Shown: one piece after another, positions 18,206 to 26,731 of the stretch | How the letters are laid out: every line of letters begins with the position of its first letter | Numbering within the stretch: the first letter of the stretch is position 1 | Assembly (NCBI GenBank): GCA_902770195.1 | Contig: CACXSA010000010.1 | Span: 1-47,066, forward strand | Length of the DNA stretch: 47,066 nucleotides | DNA from: an uncultured Prevotellaceae bacterium | GTDB lineage: Bacteria; Bacteroidota; Bacteroidia; Bacteroidales; Bacteroidaceae | Reading direction: 5' to 3' | The notes under the pieces: model-generated | The model's database searches: none | Told to the model about the DNA's origin: nothing | Seen by the model: only the letters and a program-made list of their open reading frames with translations | Program-made: the position numbers and the translations under genes

Positions 18206-20142
18206 AGAAAGTATTAGTAAATATTGCCCGACTGGTACTGGCTCTTATTCTGATACTCTCAGGATTCGTCAAGGCCGTTGACCCGCTGGGTACACAATAC
18301 AAAATAGCCGATTATCTGGAAGTGCTCCATCTGGGGACATACATTCCGGATATCATGACGCTGAGCGCAGCCATCATGCTGTCGGCTATCGAGTTCGGAA
18401 TGGGCATCTGCCTGCTCTTTGCCATCCGACGCCGACTGGCATCGCGGCTGGCATTAGCGTTCATGATCATCATGACACCACTCACCCTCTGGTTGGCTTT
18501 GACCAACCCTATCAGTGATTGTGGATGTTTCGGCGATGCGGTGGTGCTCACCAACTGGCAGACATTCTGGAAAAATGCGATACTGCTGGCACTGGCCGGC
18601 ATCGTATGCCGATGGCCGTTGGAAATGATGCGCTTCGTCTCGAAGACCAACCAATGGATTGTCACCAACTATTCGGCACTGTTCATTATGATAGTCTCAG
18701 GATGGTCGCTCTACGATCTCCCCTACTTCGACTTCCGCCCCTATCACATCGGGGCAGACCTGCGCAAAGGGTGGCAAGAGATGATGGAGGGTCACGACTC
18801 ACCTTACGCCGACTTCTTCATAGAGCATATGCCAAATGGCGAGGACATCACAGAGGCGGTATTCAACGACCCTGGATATACGTTTCTACTGGTGTCACCC
18901 CATCTGGAGCAAGCCAGCGACAGCCAGTTGGACCAGCTTAACGAACTCTACGAATATGCTGACGACATGGGGTATCCCTTCTACTGTCTGACAGCCAGCG
19001 GTACCAAGGGTATCCATCGATGGAAAGAGGTCACAGGGTGCGAATACCCGTTTTGTCTGACCGACGAGACCGTCTTGCGCACCATCATACGCAGTAATCC
19101 GGGACTCCTGCTGCTGAAGAACGGAAAGGTCATTGGCAAGTGGAGCCACAACCGACTGCCAGCTATCGAAGAGGCATTGGAGTTCCAGCCTTTGGAGAAG
19201 CATGCCTTCGGCCGCATGCCTGAGGATTCTATCCCGCAGAAGATTCTTATCATTCTCCTGTGGTATGTGCTCCCCCTCCTGGTGCTCACCATAGCCGACC
19301 GCCTTTGGGCTTGGTCAGGCTGGATTAAGAAAAAAAAGACAAGTTATTATAACATTCAACTATTATTTAATAAAAAAAGAACAATGAGAAAGAAGATTGT
19401 AGCAGGCAACTGGAAGATGAACCTGAACCTGCAAGAAGGTGTTGCTCTGGCTAAGGAGCTGAAAGAAGCCCTAAAGGCTGAGAAACCCAACTGTGATGTA
19501 GTAATCTGCACACCATTCATCCACCTTGCCTCTGTAGCACAGGAATTGGAAGGCAGTGTTATCGGTCTGGGTGCCGAGAACTGCGCTGACAAGGAAAAGG
19601 GCGCCTTCACAGGTGAGGTAAGCGCTGAGATGGTGAAGTCAACAGGTGCCCAGTATGTCATTCTAGGTCACAGCGAGCGTCGTGAGTATTACAAGGAGAC
19701 TCCTGAAATCCTGAAGGAGAAAGTACAGCTGGCACTGAAAAACGGTCTGAAGGTTATCTTCTGCATCGGTGAGACACTGGCAGAGCGCGAGGCTAACAAG
19801 CAGAATGCCGTTGTTAAGGCAGAGCTCGAGGGCTCTGTATTCAACCTCAGCGAAGAAGATTTCAAGAAGATCATCATCGCTTACGAGCCCATCTGGGCCA
19901 TCGGTACCGGCAAGACCGCTACTGCTGAGCAGGCTGAAGAAATCCACGCTTACATCCGCTCTATCGTTGCTGAGAAGTATGGTCAGGCTGTTGCTGACGA
20001 GACCAGCATCCTCTATGGTGGTAGCTGTAAGGCCAGCAACGCTCCCGAGCTGTTTGCTAAGGCTGATATTGATGGTGGCCTGATTGGCGGTGCATCACTG
20101 AAATGCGCTGACTTCAAGGGCATTATTGACGCATGGAAATAA
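18202..20142 (+). CDS. Fused ORF: DoxX-like/thioredoxin-like membrane protein + triosephosphate isomerase
   Basis: One open frame of 646 codons starting at GTG 18202. Residues 1-394 are a membrane protein: four DoxX/MauE-like TM segments (about 5-135), a TM near 155-172, a thioredoxin-like extracytoplasmic region without CXXC (about 200-340), and a last TM (about 348-370). Residues 395-646 are a full triosephosphate isomerase. The joining segment (about 376-394) is encoded by AT-rich DNA that looks like an intergenic leader, following an eight-A run at 19331-19338. Elsewhere in Bacteroidales the two are separate genes. Either a stop codon was lost, or the A-run carries a sequencing or real frameshift. 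An extra or missing A would create a stop before or at the tpiA start. Confidence 0.7.
   Translation: MKKVLVNIARLVLALILILSGFVKAVDPLGTQYKIADYLEVLHLGTYIPDIMTLSAAIMLSAIEFGMGICLLFAIRRRLASRLALAFMIIMTPLTLWLALTNPISDCGCFGDAVVLTNWQTFWKNAILLALAGIVCRWPLEMMRFVSKTNQWIVTNYSALFIMIVSGWSLYDLPYFDFRPYHIGADLRKGWQEMMEGHDSPYADFFIEHMPNGEDITEAVFNDPGYTFLLVSPHLEQASDSQLDQLNELYEYADDMGYPFYCLTASGTKGIHRWKEVTGCEYPFCLTDETVLRTIIRSNPGLLLLKNGKVIGKWSHNRLPAIEEALEFQPLEKHAFGRMPEDSIPQKILIILLWYVLPLLVLTIADRLWAWSGWIKKKKTSYYNIQLLFNKKRTMRKKIVAGNWKMNLNLQEGVALAKELKEALKAEKPNCDVVICTPFIHLASVAQELEGSVIGLGAENCADKEKGAFTGEVSAEMVKSTGAQYVILGHSERREYYKETPEILKEKVQLALKNGLKVIFCIGETLAEREANKQNAVVKAELEGSVFNLSEEDFKKIIIAYEPIWAIGTGKTATAEQAEEIHAYIRSIVAEKYGQAVADETSILYGGSCKASNAPELFAKADIDGGLIGGASLKCADFKGIIDAWK
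19384..20142 (+). CDS. tpiA: Triosephosphate isomerase (internal start)
   Basis: Interconverts glyceraldehyde 3-phosphate and dihydroxyacetone phosphate in glycolysis. From the ATG at 19384 the protein is 252 residues, the normal TIM length. NWKMN (Lys, substrate binding), GHSERR (catalytic His), the catalytic-Glu segment [10 protein letters not shown] and GGSC near the phosphate site are all present. An A-rich leader (ataaaaaaagaaca) precedes the ATG as in other genes here. The frame is open upstream into the DoxX-like gene, so the enzyme may be made as a fusion, by internal initiation, or both. It is followed by the SPOR gene through a TAATG overlap. Confidence 0.9.
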   Translation: MRKKIVAGNWKMNLNLQEGVALAKELKEALKAEKPNCDVVICTPFIHLASVAQELEGSVIGLGAENCADKEKGAFTGEVSAEMVKSTGAQYVILGHSERREYYKETPEILKEKVQLALKNGLKVIFCIGETLAEREANKQNAVVKAELEGSVFNLSEEDFKKIIIAYEPIWAIGTGKTATAEQAEEIHAYIRSIVAEKYGQAVADETSILYGGSCKASNAPELFAKADIDGGLIGGASLKCADFKGIIDAWK

Positions 20143-20771
20143 TGAGACACCTCATCACCATAACCATTCTGTGTGTCGGCATTTTCACGAATGCCGATGC
20201 ACAGACTTTTACCCAGCGCATCCAAAAGGCTACCGCCGGACAAGGAACAGTAACCATTCATCAGGACTCGGTTATTGAACAATTGGTGAACAATGCCCCG
20301 CTGGGCGTTAAGACCGGTACCCCTGCCAAGTCACAAGTCGCCAAACCCACCCATACCAGTCAATCTAGTTCAGCTAGTTCTGCTAGTCAAACTAGTTCTG
20401 CTAGTCAAACTAGTTCTGCTAGTCAAACTAGTTCTACTAATCAAACTAGTCAATCCACCCTCGCACCCGATACCGTCGATACCTCGAAGAAGCTGATTCG
20501 CAACGGCTACAAAATCACAGGTTATCGAGTACAAGCCTTTGCCGGTGGCAACTCACGTGCAGACCGTATCAAGGCAGAGCAAACAGGCGACCACATCAAG
20601 GCACAGTTTGCCGATGTACCTGTCTATGTACACTTCTACTCGCCACGTTGGATTTGTCGGGTGGGCAATTTCCGCACCTACGAGGAGGCCCACCAGATGC
20701 TGATAAGCCTGCGCAAGCTAGGCTACACAGAGGCCACCATCGTAAAGGGAAAGATTACCGTTTCCAATTAA
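20142..20771 (+). CDS. Secreted SPOR-domain protein with Ser/Gln/Thr repeat linker
   Basis: A 209-residue exported protein. The ATG at 20142 overlaps the tpiA stop (TAATG) and gives a signal peptide ([20 protein letters not shown]); an ATG three codons earlier is possible. After a short N-domain comes a low-complexity linker of SASQTS repeats (about 75-105) encoded by an 18-bp tandem repeat. The C-terminal SPOR-like domain (about 125-205; GYRVQAFAGGNSRADRIKAE, WICRVGNFRTYEEA) probably binds denuded peptidoglycan, suggesting a division-site role. Confidence 0.82.
   Translation: MRHLITITILCVGIFTNADAQTFTQRIQKATAGQGTVTIHQDSVIEQLVNNAPLGVKTGTPAKSQVAKPTHTSQSSSASSASQTSSASQTSSASQTSSTNQTSQSTLAPDTVDTSKKLIRNGYKITGYRVQAFAGGNSRADRIKAEQTGDHIKAQFADVPVYVHFYSPRWICRVGNFRTYEEAHQMLISLRKLGYTEATIVKGKITVSN
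20375..20446 (+). repeat. 18-bp coding tandem repeat (about four copies)
   Basis: Three perfect copies of tagttctgctagtcaaac (20375-20392, 20393-20410, 20411-20428) and a fourth with two changes (20429-20446). The unit is a multiple of three, so copy changes would alter linker length without shifting frame. Each junction makes an ACTAGT palindrome. Confidence 0.95.
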
Positions 20772-20823
20772 TTAACAAGTGCCATTGAGCAAATGCACTC
20801 ATCAATAAAAACAGAAAGTTACC

Positions 20824-21414
20824 GTGTACCCAGAAAACGAAATATTCCGCGAAGGACTTGACGATTTAGCCGCCCACTACAAAGACATCCTGCAACTACT
20901 TGGCGAAGACCCCTCCCGCGAAGGGTTGGAAAAGACCCCTATGCGTGTAGCAAAAGCTATGCAGGTACTTACACGAGGCTACGGCATGGATGCCCATAAG
21001 GTGCTGACCGATGCGCTGTTCAAGGAAGATTACAGCCAGATGGTCATCGTCAAAGACATTGATTTCTTCTCGCTTTGTGAACACCACATGCTGCCCTTCT
21101 ACGGCAAGGTACACGTGGCATATATCCCCAACGGTTACATCACCGGACTCTCCAAGATAGCCCGCGTAGTCGATATCTACAGCCATCGCCTGCAAGTGCA
21201 GGAGCGTATGACGCTGCAAATCAAAGAGTGCATCCAGCAGACCTTGAAGCCCTTGGGTGTGATGGTTGTTGTCGAGGCACGCCATATGTGCATGCAAATG
21301 CGTGGTGTAGAGAAACAGAACAGCATCACCACAACGAGTGACTTCTGCGGTGCTTTCAACCAAGCTAAGACCCGCCAAGAATTTATGAATCTCATTCATA
21401 GCAACCAATTATAA
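20824..21414 (+). CDS. folE: GTP cyclohydrolase I
   Basis: Opens GTP to dihydroneopterin triphosphate, the first step of folate (and queuosine-precursor) synthesis. The 196-residue protein has zinc-site motifs [10 protein letters not shown] (Cys and His) and [10 protein letters not shown] (second Cys), plus the [20 protein letters not shown] and [12 protein letters not shown] segments. The start is GTG with no good ATG near; the N-terminus from there fits the family length. It follows the SPOR gene by 52 bases. Confidence 0.94.
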   Translation: MYPENEIFREGLDDLAAHYKDILQLLGEDPSREGLEKTPMRVAKAMQVLTRGYGMDAHKVLTDALFKEDYSQMVIVKDIDFFSLCEHHMLPFYGKVHVAYIPNGYITGLSKIARVVDIYSHRLQVQERMTLQIKECIQQTLKPLGVMVVVEARHMCMQMRGVEKQNSITTTSDFCGAFNQAKTRQEFMNLIHSNQL

Positions 21415-21426
21415 CCTAAGGCAAAC

Positions 21427-21999
21427 ATGGAGCAGTTTAACAAAAATGTTTATAAGAAACAAGGTCTCGTCGATGAGTTTACCGGCAGTTGTCTGGGCAA
21501 ACTCATCATCTTGGGAGCCTTCATCATCGGTATGTGTTTCCTCGCCATCATCTCCGTACCCTCTACAGACATGATGTTTTCCGAAGCCGATGACAACATC
21601 CGACAATGCATACAGGACAACATCGAGAAGAAAGGCGATATAGTCGATGAAATGGTATGGAACATCGGACGAACCTTCTCATCAGCCGACTCCACGTTCG
21701 ACAACAAGGAAATAATGGAAGCACTGGAGAAATACAACACAATTGATGTGTTCCGACATAGCCTGTACAGCACAGCACGCGTCAGCAACAGCACCCATCC
21801 CGAGGGTGTACGCATAGCTGTTGGCATTTTCGGCTTCGTCTTCTCCACCATCCAGTATAACGACATAGTGCTAGACGTAGGTCCCGTTCGTGGCAATTAC
21901 GATGACAATCTTGTCAAACCCGTCCCCATTCCCGACGATTATATGGGTGACACCACCAATGTCAACACTTACCACTATCAGGATAATCCTGACGACTGA
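21427..21999 (+). CDS. Conserved hypothetical single-pass membrane protein
   Basis: Not recognised. A 190-residue protein with a short basic start (MEQFNKNVYKKQ), one strong TM segment at about 26-46 (LIILGAFIIGMCFLAIISV) and an outside domain (50-190) rich in Asp/Asn, ending in an acidic tail. There is a weaker hydrophobic patch near 130-146. It starts 12 bases after folE and is probably co-transcribed. Codon use matches neighbours. It seems to be a lineage-specific Bacteroidales protein. Confidence 0.7.
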   Translation: MEQFNKNVYKKQGLVDEFTGSCLGKLIILGAFIIGMCFLAIISVPSTDMMFSEADDNIRQCIQDNIEKKGDIVDEMVWNIGRTFSSADSTFDNKEIMEALEKYNTIDVFRHSLYSTARVSNSTHPEGVRIAVGIFGFVFSTIQYNDIVLDVGPVRGNYDDNLVKPVPIPDDYMGDTTNVNTYHYQDNPDD

Positions 22000-22018
22000 A
22001 ATAAAGAACGACATAATC

Positions 22019-22051
22019 AAAAAAAGACCGAGAACCGTTAGATTCTCAGCC
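22019..22051 (-). terminator. Terminator of the tRNA-Pro transcript
   Basis: Read leftward: a stem of about nine pairs (GGCTGAGAA with TTCTCGGTC, with two G-T pairs) followed by seven T. It lies 12 bases past the 3' end of the tRNA. It may also act weakly on the hypothetical gene ending at 21999 on the other strand. Confidence 0.8.
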
Positions 22052-22063
22052 TCTTTCTTTCTG

Positions 22064-22136
22064 TCGGGATTACTGGACTCGAACCAGCGACCTCGCGCCC
22101 CCCAGACGTGTGCGCTACCAACTGCGCTAAATCCCG
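22064..22136 (-). tRNA. tRNA-Pro (GGG anticodon)
   Basis: A 73-nt cloverleaf can be folded. The acceptor stem is CGGGATT/AATCCCG with discriminator A. The D arm is GCGC..GCGC, the anticodon loop is CTGGGGG (anticodon GGG, G37 as in proline tRNAs), and the T arm has TTCGAGT. The anticodon stem (CACGT / GCGCG) has an A-C mismatch at pair 28-42. CCA is not encoded (the following bases are CAG). The terminator follows directly. Confidence 0.93.
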
Positions 22137-22239
22137 ATCATTTTGCTTGTAAGCGGATGCAAAGGTACTGTATTTTTTCGAATCCTGCAAATTTTCACCT
22201 CACTTTTTGCTCATTTCACATATAATTTATGTTATTTTC

Positions 22240-22270
22240 TTGGCGAATCATCAAAAAAGTAGTACCTTTG
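22240..22270 (+). promoter_or_regulatory. Promoter of the aroA-porW-porX-tsaE run
   Basis: TTG at 22240-22242, 20 bases, TACCTTTG at 22263-22270. The predicted start is near 22277, about 29 bases before the aroA ATG; the leader ends in an A-rich stretch. Confidence 0.7.
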
Positions 22271-22305
22271 AACATTCAAAATACACATATTTGAAAAAAA
22301 ACCAC

Positions 22306-23574
22306 ATGAAATACCAAATAAAGGCGCCAAGCCTGCTGAACCAGACAATAAAACTACCAGCGTCGAAGAGCATTTCGAACCGCGCATTGATTATCCAAGC
22401 CCTGACAGGAGGGAGTCTCTTGCCTGATAACCTGTCGGACTGTGACGACACCTCGGTAATTATCAATGCTCTGACACATAATCCACATGAAATCAACATC
22501 AAAGCGGCAGGGACCGCCATGCGGTTTATGACAGCATATCTTTCGGTAAAGGATGGTGAGGAGCACATACTGACTGGTACTGAGCGCATGAAGCACCGCC
22601 CTATCGGGGTGCTTGTGGACGCTCTACGCCAACTAGGAGCCGACATCAGCTATATCGGCGAAGAGGGATTTCCACCACTGCTCATCAAGGGCAAGAAACT
22701 GGAAGGGGGACTTCTGGAAGTGCCTGGAAACATCAGTTCCCAATATATCTCAGCGCTCTTGATGATTGGTCCGAAACTGAGAAATGGCCTGACCTTAAGA
22801 CTGAAGGGAGATGTGATTTCACGTCCTTATATTGATTTGACGCTATGGACCATGCGGGAGTTTGGAGCCGATGCTGACTGGAGCAATTTTGAGACCATCA
22901 GCGTGGAGCCAACGCCATACAAGGAGCGTAGCTACTATATCGAGAACGATTGGAGTGCGGCTTCATATTGGTATGAGATGATGGCATTGACCAATCAAGA
23001 AGACGATGAAATAAGGTTAAAGGGCCTGATGGATGGTTCGAAACAAGGTGACTCGTCAGTGCGCTACATCTTCAGTCTGCTGGGTGTCAAGACCATCTTT
23101 GAGAGCAGAGAAGAGGGTGTACCCACTACGGTGACACTACGACACTCCGACCGATGCGTTCCAAGACTGGAATATGACTTTGTAAACTCCCCCGACCTGG
23201 CACAGACCTTTGTTGTCTGCTGTGCCTTGAAAAATGTACATTTCCATTTTACGGGTCTTTCAACGTTGAAAATCAAGGAGACTGACCGTATTGAAGCCAT
23301 GAAGCAGGAAATGAAAAAGCTAGGTTATGTGATTCGTGACGCAAACAATAGTGAACTGATTTGGGACGGAGAACGCTGTATGCCAGATCTGGAAGACGGT
23401 ATAGACACCTACGAAGACCATCGCATGGCGCTATCGTTTGCACCTGCATCGCTATGCATTGATGGACTGAAAATCAACAATCCCCAAGTAGTCACCAAGT
23501 CATACCCACATTTCTGGGATGACCTCAAGCAATGTGGCTTCGATATTGAAGAAACAATGAATAAAGAACAGTAA
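22306..23574 (+). CDS. aroA: 3-phosphoshikimate 1-carboxyvinyltransferase (EPSP synthase)
   Basis: Joins PEP to shikimate 3-phosphate in chorismate synthesis. The ATG at 22306 lies just after the promoter; a longer reading starts inside the promoter and is rejected. The 422-residue protein has LPASKSISNRALI (substrate Lys/Ser), GTAMRFMTAYL, GNISSQYISALLM, SPDLAQTFVV, LKIKETDRIEAMKQE and DTYEDHRMALSFAP, the usual EPSPS landmarks. The central part is somewhat diverged from the E. coli type (NDWSAASYWYEMMAL). It is followed after 10 bases by the porW-like ORF. Confidence 0.93.
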   Translation: MKYQIKAPSLLNQTIKLPASKSISNRALIIQALTGGSLLPDNLSDCDDTSVIINALTHNPHEINIKAAGTAMRFMTAYLSVKDGEEHILTGTERMKHRPIGVLVDALRQLGADISYIGEEGFPPLLIKGKKLEGGLLEVPGNISSQYISALLMIGPKLRNGLTLRLKGDVISRPYIDLTLWTMREFGADADWSNFETISVEPTPYKERSYYIENDWSAASYWYEMMALTNQEDDEIRLKGLMDGSKQGDSSVRYIFSLLGVKTIFESREEGVPTTVTLRHSDRCVPRLEYDFVNSPDLAQTFVVCCALKNVHFHFTGLSTLKIKETDRIEAMKQEMKKLGYVIRDANNSELIWDGERCMPDLEDGIDTYEDHRMALSFAPASLCIDGLKINNPQVVTKSYPHFWDDLKQCGFDIEETMNKEQ

Positions 23575-23584
23575 AGAAAGAGAT

Positions 23585-26500
23585 ATGAGTTTTCTGCTAA
23601 TAGTCATCATATCACTGATTGCCCTTGGCGTCATCGCTGCCATCTTCTCCATAGGTGACAAGGATGAGCCTATCCACCAGCCAGAGGGAGACTGCGGAAC
23701 ATGCAGCAGCAGAAGCGAATGCAAGCTGGCCGACTTTGTGGAGAAAGGCAGAAAGACTTGTCACATCATTCTCATCCTCTTACTATTTACGGCTTGTTCT
23801 ACCAAAAAGAACACATCTACCAACCGTTTCTGGCATGCATTCACCGCCCGATACAACACCTATTTCAACGGTTCTCAGGCCTTTATAGAAGGTAGTTTGG
23901 AGAAAGAGAACGGTAACCGTGATAATTGTACAGAACTGATACCCCTTTACACCGTGGGCAACAAGCAGAGCCGTGATTTGGGGAAAGGACAATTTGACCG
24001 AGCCATTGAGAAATCGCAAAAGGCCATCAAGCAACATAGCATCAAACAGCGTCCAGAATGGAACAAAGGACGGCGCAAGACCGCCAAGGACATAGAATGG
24101 CTGAACCGTCGCGAATACAATCCTTTTCTTTGGAGAGCGTGGCTCCTGATGGGTAAGTCGCAATTTCAACAAGGAAACTTTGAAGAAGCAGCAGCTACGT
24201 TTTCGTATATGACGCGCCTGTATCAGACAAGACCTGCTATTCTGGGTATTGCCCGAGCCTGGCTGGCCAAGAGCTATACGGAAATGGACTGGCTCTATGA
24301 GGCGGAGGATATCATTGTAAAGCAACAACGAGACTCGATGGACTATAGGGCTGTGACTGACTGGGACTATACCTATGCCGACTATTATCTGCACTCAGGA
24401 CAATACCAACAGGCAGCCAACTATCTGAGAAAGGTGATACGTCATGAGCGACGCCGTAAGCAGAAGGCTCGCGAATGGTTCCTTTACGGACAACTGCAGA
24501 CGATTCTCGGAAATCAGGAAGAAGCCTATAATGCCTACCGTCATGTGATACGGCTGAACCCGCCCTATGAATTGGAATTCAATGCACGTATAGCCCAGAC
24601 GGAAGTGCTTCCAGCCACTAATCCTACACAGAAAATCAAGAAGCTTAGGCGCATGGCTGCTTCGGACAACAACAAGGAGTATCTAGACCAGGTGTATTAC
24701 GCCATCGGCAATACCTATTTAGGTCAAAAAGATACGCTGCATGCCATAGAGGCTTATGAAAAGGGGGTAGAATTATCTACTCGCAACGGTATTGAGAAAG
24801 GAGTCTTGTTGCTGACCCTCGGTAATGTATATTGGCAAAAGGAGAAATTTGCCGATGCCCAGCGTTGTTACGGAGAAGCTATCGGCTTGTTGGACAAGGA
24901 CAGGAAGGACTACGAACAATTAGCAGAGCGGTCCAAAGTGCTGGACGAACTCGTGCCGCATACCTGTGCTGTTGAGTTACAAGATTCTCTGCAAAGGTTG
25001 GCGAAAATGTCGGAAGAGGAGCGTAACAAGATTATAGACCGTCTGATAGCCGACCTCATCAAGAAGGAGAAAGAAGAGCGTCGAGCTCAGGAGGAGGCTG
25101 AAGCGGAAAAGTACGTGCAACAGCAGCAAGCCAGAGGAGGCGGAGATATGCAGCAGACGGCGACACGCCCTATGACGCAGACGCCTACAACATCAACGAC
25201 CACATCGGGCGCTTGGTATTTCTACAACCCCCAGGCTGTTAGTCAGGGAAAACAAATATTCCAACGACTATGGGGTAAACGAGAAAACCTAGACAACTGG
25301 CAACGCATCAACCAAACCGTGGTGGGAGATATGGAAAAGGCGGACAGTCAGCCCGAAAATGAGAATTCAGACAATCAAGAAGATGCTCAAGTACCGGAAG
25401 GTAATGATAATCCCAACCCGTCTGAGGATCAAATGCAAGCAGACAGTGCTGCCTACGACCCACACAACAGAGAGTACTATCTGGCCCAGATTCCTTTTAC
25501 GGAAGAGCAGATAGCTGCCAGTGACGAGATGATTAAGGAAGGACTGTTCCATGCTGGTGTCATCTTCAAAGACAAGCTCGACAACCTACCACTCAGCAAG
25601 AAAGCACTAGAACGGTTGACCACTCAGTATGCAGATTACGCTCATAACGACGAAGCTTGGTATCACCTATTCCTCCTTTATTCACGAATGGGAGAATCAC
25701 AGATGGCAGAAGGGTGTATTGCCAAGCTGCAGCAAGACTATCCGGAAAGTGATTGGACTATCCTGATCTCCGACCCGAACTTCGCTGAAAACCAACGCTT
25801 TGGTGTACATATAGAAGACTCGCTATATGCGGCTACCTATAAGGCTTTCAAAGAAAACCGATTGACAGAAGTGCAAACAAACACCCATTTGTCAGAAAGC
25901 CGTTTCCCATTGGGTTATCACCGTCCTAAGTTCATTTTCATTGAAGGTCTGAGCCTGCTCAATGCTGGAGATGCTACAGCCTGTGAGGAACACATGAAGC
26001 AGGTGGTGGAACAGTATCCGCAGAGCGAAATCAGTGAACTGGCTGGTATGATTATTCGTGGAATCGGACAAGGACGACAACTGCATGGTGGCACGTTCGA
26101 CATCAATGATGTGTGGTCATTACGTAGCGCCAAGACGGCAACCGATTCGCTGAAGAACGACACGCTGAGCATTGAAAGGAATGTCAACCACGTCTTCCTG
26201 CTAGCTTTCCAACCAGACTCGGTCAATCAGAATCAGTTGCTGTATGAGATGGCTAAGCATAACTTCTCCAATTATTTGGTGCGCAACTTTGAAATCGTGA
26301 CAGACCAAGACCCTAATGGGCTATGCCGAATGATTATCAGTGGATTCCTGAGTTATGATGAAGCACGCCAGTATGCTCATCAGCTACATACGGCAGGAGC
26401 CGGTCTGACAACATTGCTACAGCATTGTCGCAGCCTCATCGTGAGTGAACAAAACCTGCCTCTCTTGGGAACGGTCTTCAGCTATGCCGACTACGAGTTG

Positions 26501-26692
26501 TTCTTCGAAAAGAAGTTAGCTCCTGTTGAGATTTCAAAGAAGCCACTACTGGAAGAGCCTGAAACCATCATCCAAGAGAAAGATCCTGAGGAAAATGCAG
26601 CAGGTGAGCAACAGGATGACGACCCACTGAACGACACACCAGAAGAGCCAAACAATGGTTACATTGAGTTTGACGATGATTTCTGGAGATAA
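23585..26692 (+). CDS. porW: PorW/SprE-like TPR lipoprotein with an extra N-terminal Cys-rich membrane segment
   Basis: Large TPR protein of the type IX secretion/gliding group. Residues 1-58 are an unexpected module: a TM segment (3-21) and a Cys cluster (DCGTCSSRSEC). A second hydrophobic stretch with lipobox LFTAC (Cys71) follows. From there the SprE/PorW signature CSTKKNTSTNRFWHAFTARYNTYFNG begins, then TPRs (about 165-470), a charged coiled coil (about 480-530), a linker and more TPR. The C-terminus ends with a SPOR-like segment and an acidic tail. A GTG at 23738 would give a conventional lipoprotein signal, so translation may start there and the first 51 codons may belong to a formerly separate small gene. 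Total length is 1035 residues. Confidence 0.75.
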   Translation: MSFLLIVIISLIALGVIAAIFSIGDKDEPIHQPEGDCGTCSSRSECKLADFVEKGRKTCHIILILLLFTACSTKKNTSTNRFWHAFTARYNTYFNGSQAFIEGSLEKENGNRDNCTELIPLYTVGNKQSRDLGKGQFDRAIEKSQKAIKQHSIKQRPEWNKGRRKTAKDIEWLNRREYNPFLWRAWLLMGKSQFQQGNFEEAAATFSYMTRLYQTRPAILGIARAWLAKSYTEMDWLYEAEDIIVKQQRDSMDYRAVTDWDYTYADYYLHSGQYQQAANYLRKVIRHERRRKQKAREWFLYGQLQTILGNQEEAYNAYRHVIRLNPPYELEFNARIAQTEVLPATNPTQKIKKLRRMAASDNNKEYLDQVYYAIGNTYLGQKDTLHAIEAYEKGVELSTRNGIEKGVLLLTLGNVYWQKEKFADAQRCYGEAIGLLDKDRKDYEQLAERSKVLDELVPHTCAVELQDSLQRLAKMSEEERNKIIDRLIADLIKKEKEERRAQEEAEAEKYVQQQQARGGGDMQQTATRPMTQTPTTSTTTSGAWYFYNPQAVSQGKQIFQRLWGKRENLDNWQRINQTVVGDMEKADSQPENENSDNQEDAQVPEGNDNPNPSEDQMQADSAAYDPHNREYYLAQIPFTEEQIAASDEMIKEGLFHAGVIFKDKLDNLPLSKKALERLTTQYADYAHNDEAWYHLFLLYSRMGESQMAEGCIAKLQQDYPESDWTILISDPNFAENQRFGVHIEDSLYAATYKAFKENRLTEVQTNTHLSESRFPLGYHRPKFIFIEGLSLLNAGDATACEEHMKQVVEQYPQSEISELAGMIIRGIGQGRQLHGGTFDINDVWSLRSAKTATDSLKNDTLSIERNVNHVFLLAFQPDSVNQNQLLYEMAKHNFSNYLVRNFEIVTDQDPNGLCRMIISGFLSYDEARQYAHQLHTAGAGLTTLLQHCRSLIVSEQNLPLLGTVFSYADYELFFEKKLAPVEISKKPLLEEPETIIQEKDPEENAAGEQQDDDPLNDTPEEPNNGYIEFDDDFWR

Positions 26693-26731
26693 ACACATAA
26701 GTAAAATAAACAAAACAATAAGATAAGGTAT

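Noticed and set aside
20293-20496. LVLLVK-repeat frame within the SPOR gene
   Set aside because: Out-of-frame reading of the 18-bp tandem repeat.
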